Below, in pieces: positions 63,343-64,000 of a DNA stretch of 64,000 nt; position 1 is the first letter of the stretch, and every line of letters begins with the position of its first letter. The notes below the pieces were generated by a model that made no database searches, was not told the origin of the DNA, and saw nothing but the letters and a program-made list of their open reading frames with translations. The position numbers and the translations under genes were made by a program. The stretch spans positions 86,253-150,252 of the forward strand of contig CAJFQZ010000008.1 of NCBI GenBank assembly GCA_904419285.1. Direction: 5' to 3'. This DNA comes from Lachnospiraceae bacterium UBA1818. Its GTDB lineage: Bacteria > Bacillota > Clostridia > Lachnospirales > Lachnospiraceae.

Positions 63343-63999
63343 TTACTCTTTACGCGGATCGATGATCTTCACTGCATCGTCAACACGGCCGTACTGTCCT
63401 TTTGCTTTCTCCCAAGCTTCGTTCGGTGTATCGCCGTTCTTGATGAAGTCTGTGAATTTTCCAAGGCTTACGAACTGGTATCCGATGATTTCGTTATTCT
63501 CATCCAGAGCGATGCCTGTTACATAACCCTCTGCCATCTCAAGGTAACGAGGACCTTTTGCAAGTGTACCATACATAGTACCTACCTGAGAGCGGAGCCC
63601 TTTTCCAAGGTCTTCCAGTCCTGCACCGATCGCAAGTCCGTCTTCTGAAAATGCGCTCTGTGTTCTTCCGTATACAATCTGAAGGAAGAGTTCTCTCATT
63701 GCTGTATTGATCGCATCACAGACAAGGTCTGTGTTCAGTGCCTCTAAGATTGTCTTGCCCGGAAGGATCTCAGATGCCATAGCTGCGGAATGAGTCATTC
63801 CTGAACATCCGATCGTCTCTACCAGTGCCTCCTGGATGACGCCTTCTTTTACATTCAGTGAAAGCTTACATGCTCCCTGCTGAGGTGCACACCAGCCGAC
63901 ACCGTGTGTAAAACCGGAAATGTCCTTGATCTCCTTAGCCTGTACCCATTTCGCTTCTTCCGGGATCGGAGCCGGTCCGTGATTCGCGCCCTGAGCCAC
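63343..63999 (-). CDS. NifU/IscU-like iron-sulfur cluster scaffold protein (N-terminus at window edge)
   Basis: The visible 218 residues show an IscU-type pattern with cysteines at 37 and 44 (GWCAPQQGACKL), 65 (TIGCSGMTHSAAMAS) and 94 (DLVCDAI), followed by a C-terminal extension (about 140-218) absent from IscU. The first readable codon is GTG at 63999; a true ATG may lie just beyond the window. It is co-oriented with, and 68 bases from, the GGGtGRT gene. Confidence 0.88.
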   Translation of the reverse strand: MAQGANHGPAPIPEEAKWVQAKEIKDISGFTHGVGWCAPQQGACKLSLNVKEGVIQEALVETIGCSGMTHSAAMASEILPGKTILEALNTDLVCDAINTAMRELFLQIVYGRTQSAFSEDGLAIGAGLEDLGKGLRSQVGTMYGTLAKGPRYLEMAEGYVTGIALDENNEIIGYQFVSLGKFTDFIKNGDTPNEAWEKAKGQYGRVDDAVKIIDPRKE

Positions 64000-64000
64000 C

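Overview
The window reads as a piece of chromosome from a spore-forming, strictly anaerobic, moderately GC-rich Firmicute, most likely a Lachnospiraceae (Clostridium cluster XIVa) relative. The grounds are the sporulation genes (spo0A, spoIVB, spoIIIAA-AH, spoIIP, gpr), the Firmicute order of the nusA-infB and nusB-xseAB-ispA-dxs-tlyA-nadK-argR-recN clusters, the GGGtGRT/NifU-like pair and the SPFH/ribbon-helix-helix pair. Species is not determined. All genes except rpsT and one acidic membrane protein lie on the minus strand, so transcription runs from high to low coordinates.

Layout: 1-1.8 kb holds the start of spo0A (cut by the window edge) and spoIVB. 1.8-10.3 kb is one long housekeeping operon, nusB-xseA-xseB-ispA-dxs-tlyA-nadK-argR-recN, followed by spoIVB. 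10.4-13.6 kb holds asp23-like, prfC and cysK. 13.8-18.8 kb is the complete spoIIIA operon, with a candidate sigma-E promoter before spoIIIAA. 19-24.5 kb has a VanZ-family protein, rarA, pnp and rpsO. 24.7-29.5 kb encodes a very large secreted GH84 beta-N-acetylglucosaminidase. 29.7-38 kb is the rimP-nusA-ylxR-ylxQ-infB-rbfA-nrnA-truB-ribF translation operon. 38.2-42.5 kb is a type II topoisomerase pair, probably parE-parC. 42.6-44.9 kb is gpr-spoIIP. 45.1 kb is rpsT on the plus strand.

The last third is more varied: a MATE transporter, ilvN-ilvC, an ABC-F ATPase, a three-gene glycosyltransferase/papain-like protein/flippase operon, an acidic membrane protein with a small membrane ORF facing it, a tyrosine recombinase whose active site looks degenerate, a small unknown protein, a cupin, a ferredoxin-like aldo/keto reductase, an iron-sulfur flavoprotein, the SPFH/ribbon-helix-helix pair, a GntR(YtrA)/DUF5808 pair and the GGGtGRT/NifU-like pair.

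The most unusual non-coding signal is an array of four 53-bp units (48902-49113) between the ABC-F gene and the ilvN promoter. It carries ACCGTA/TACGGT half-sites at fixed positions, and two of its three hairpins differ by a compensatory base-pair change. Other structures are a 24-9-24 hairpin in the pnp leader, mutually exclusive stems between spoIIID-type genes spoIIIAD and spoIIIAC, tandem 22-bp repeats upstream of cysK, and several places where the next gene's promoter overlaps or abuts the upstream terminator. No tRNA, rRNA, CRISPR array, insertion sequence or prophage was recognised. All calls come from reading the sequence; no database search was run.
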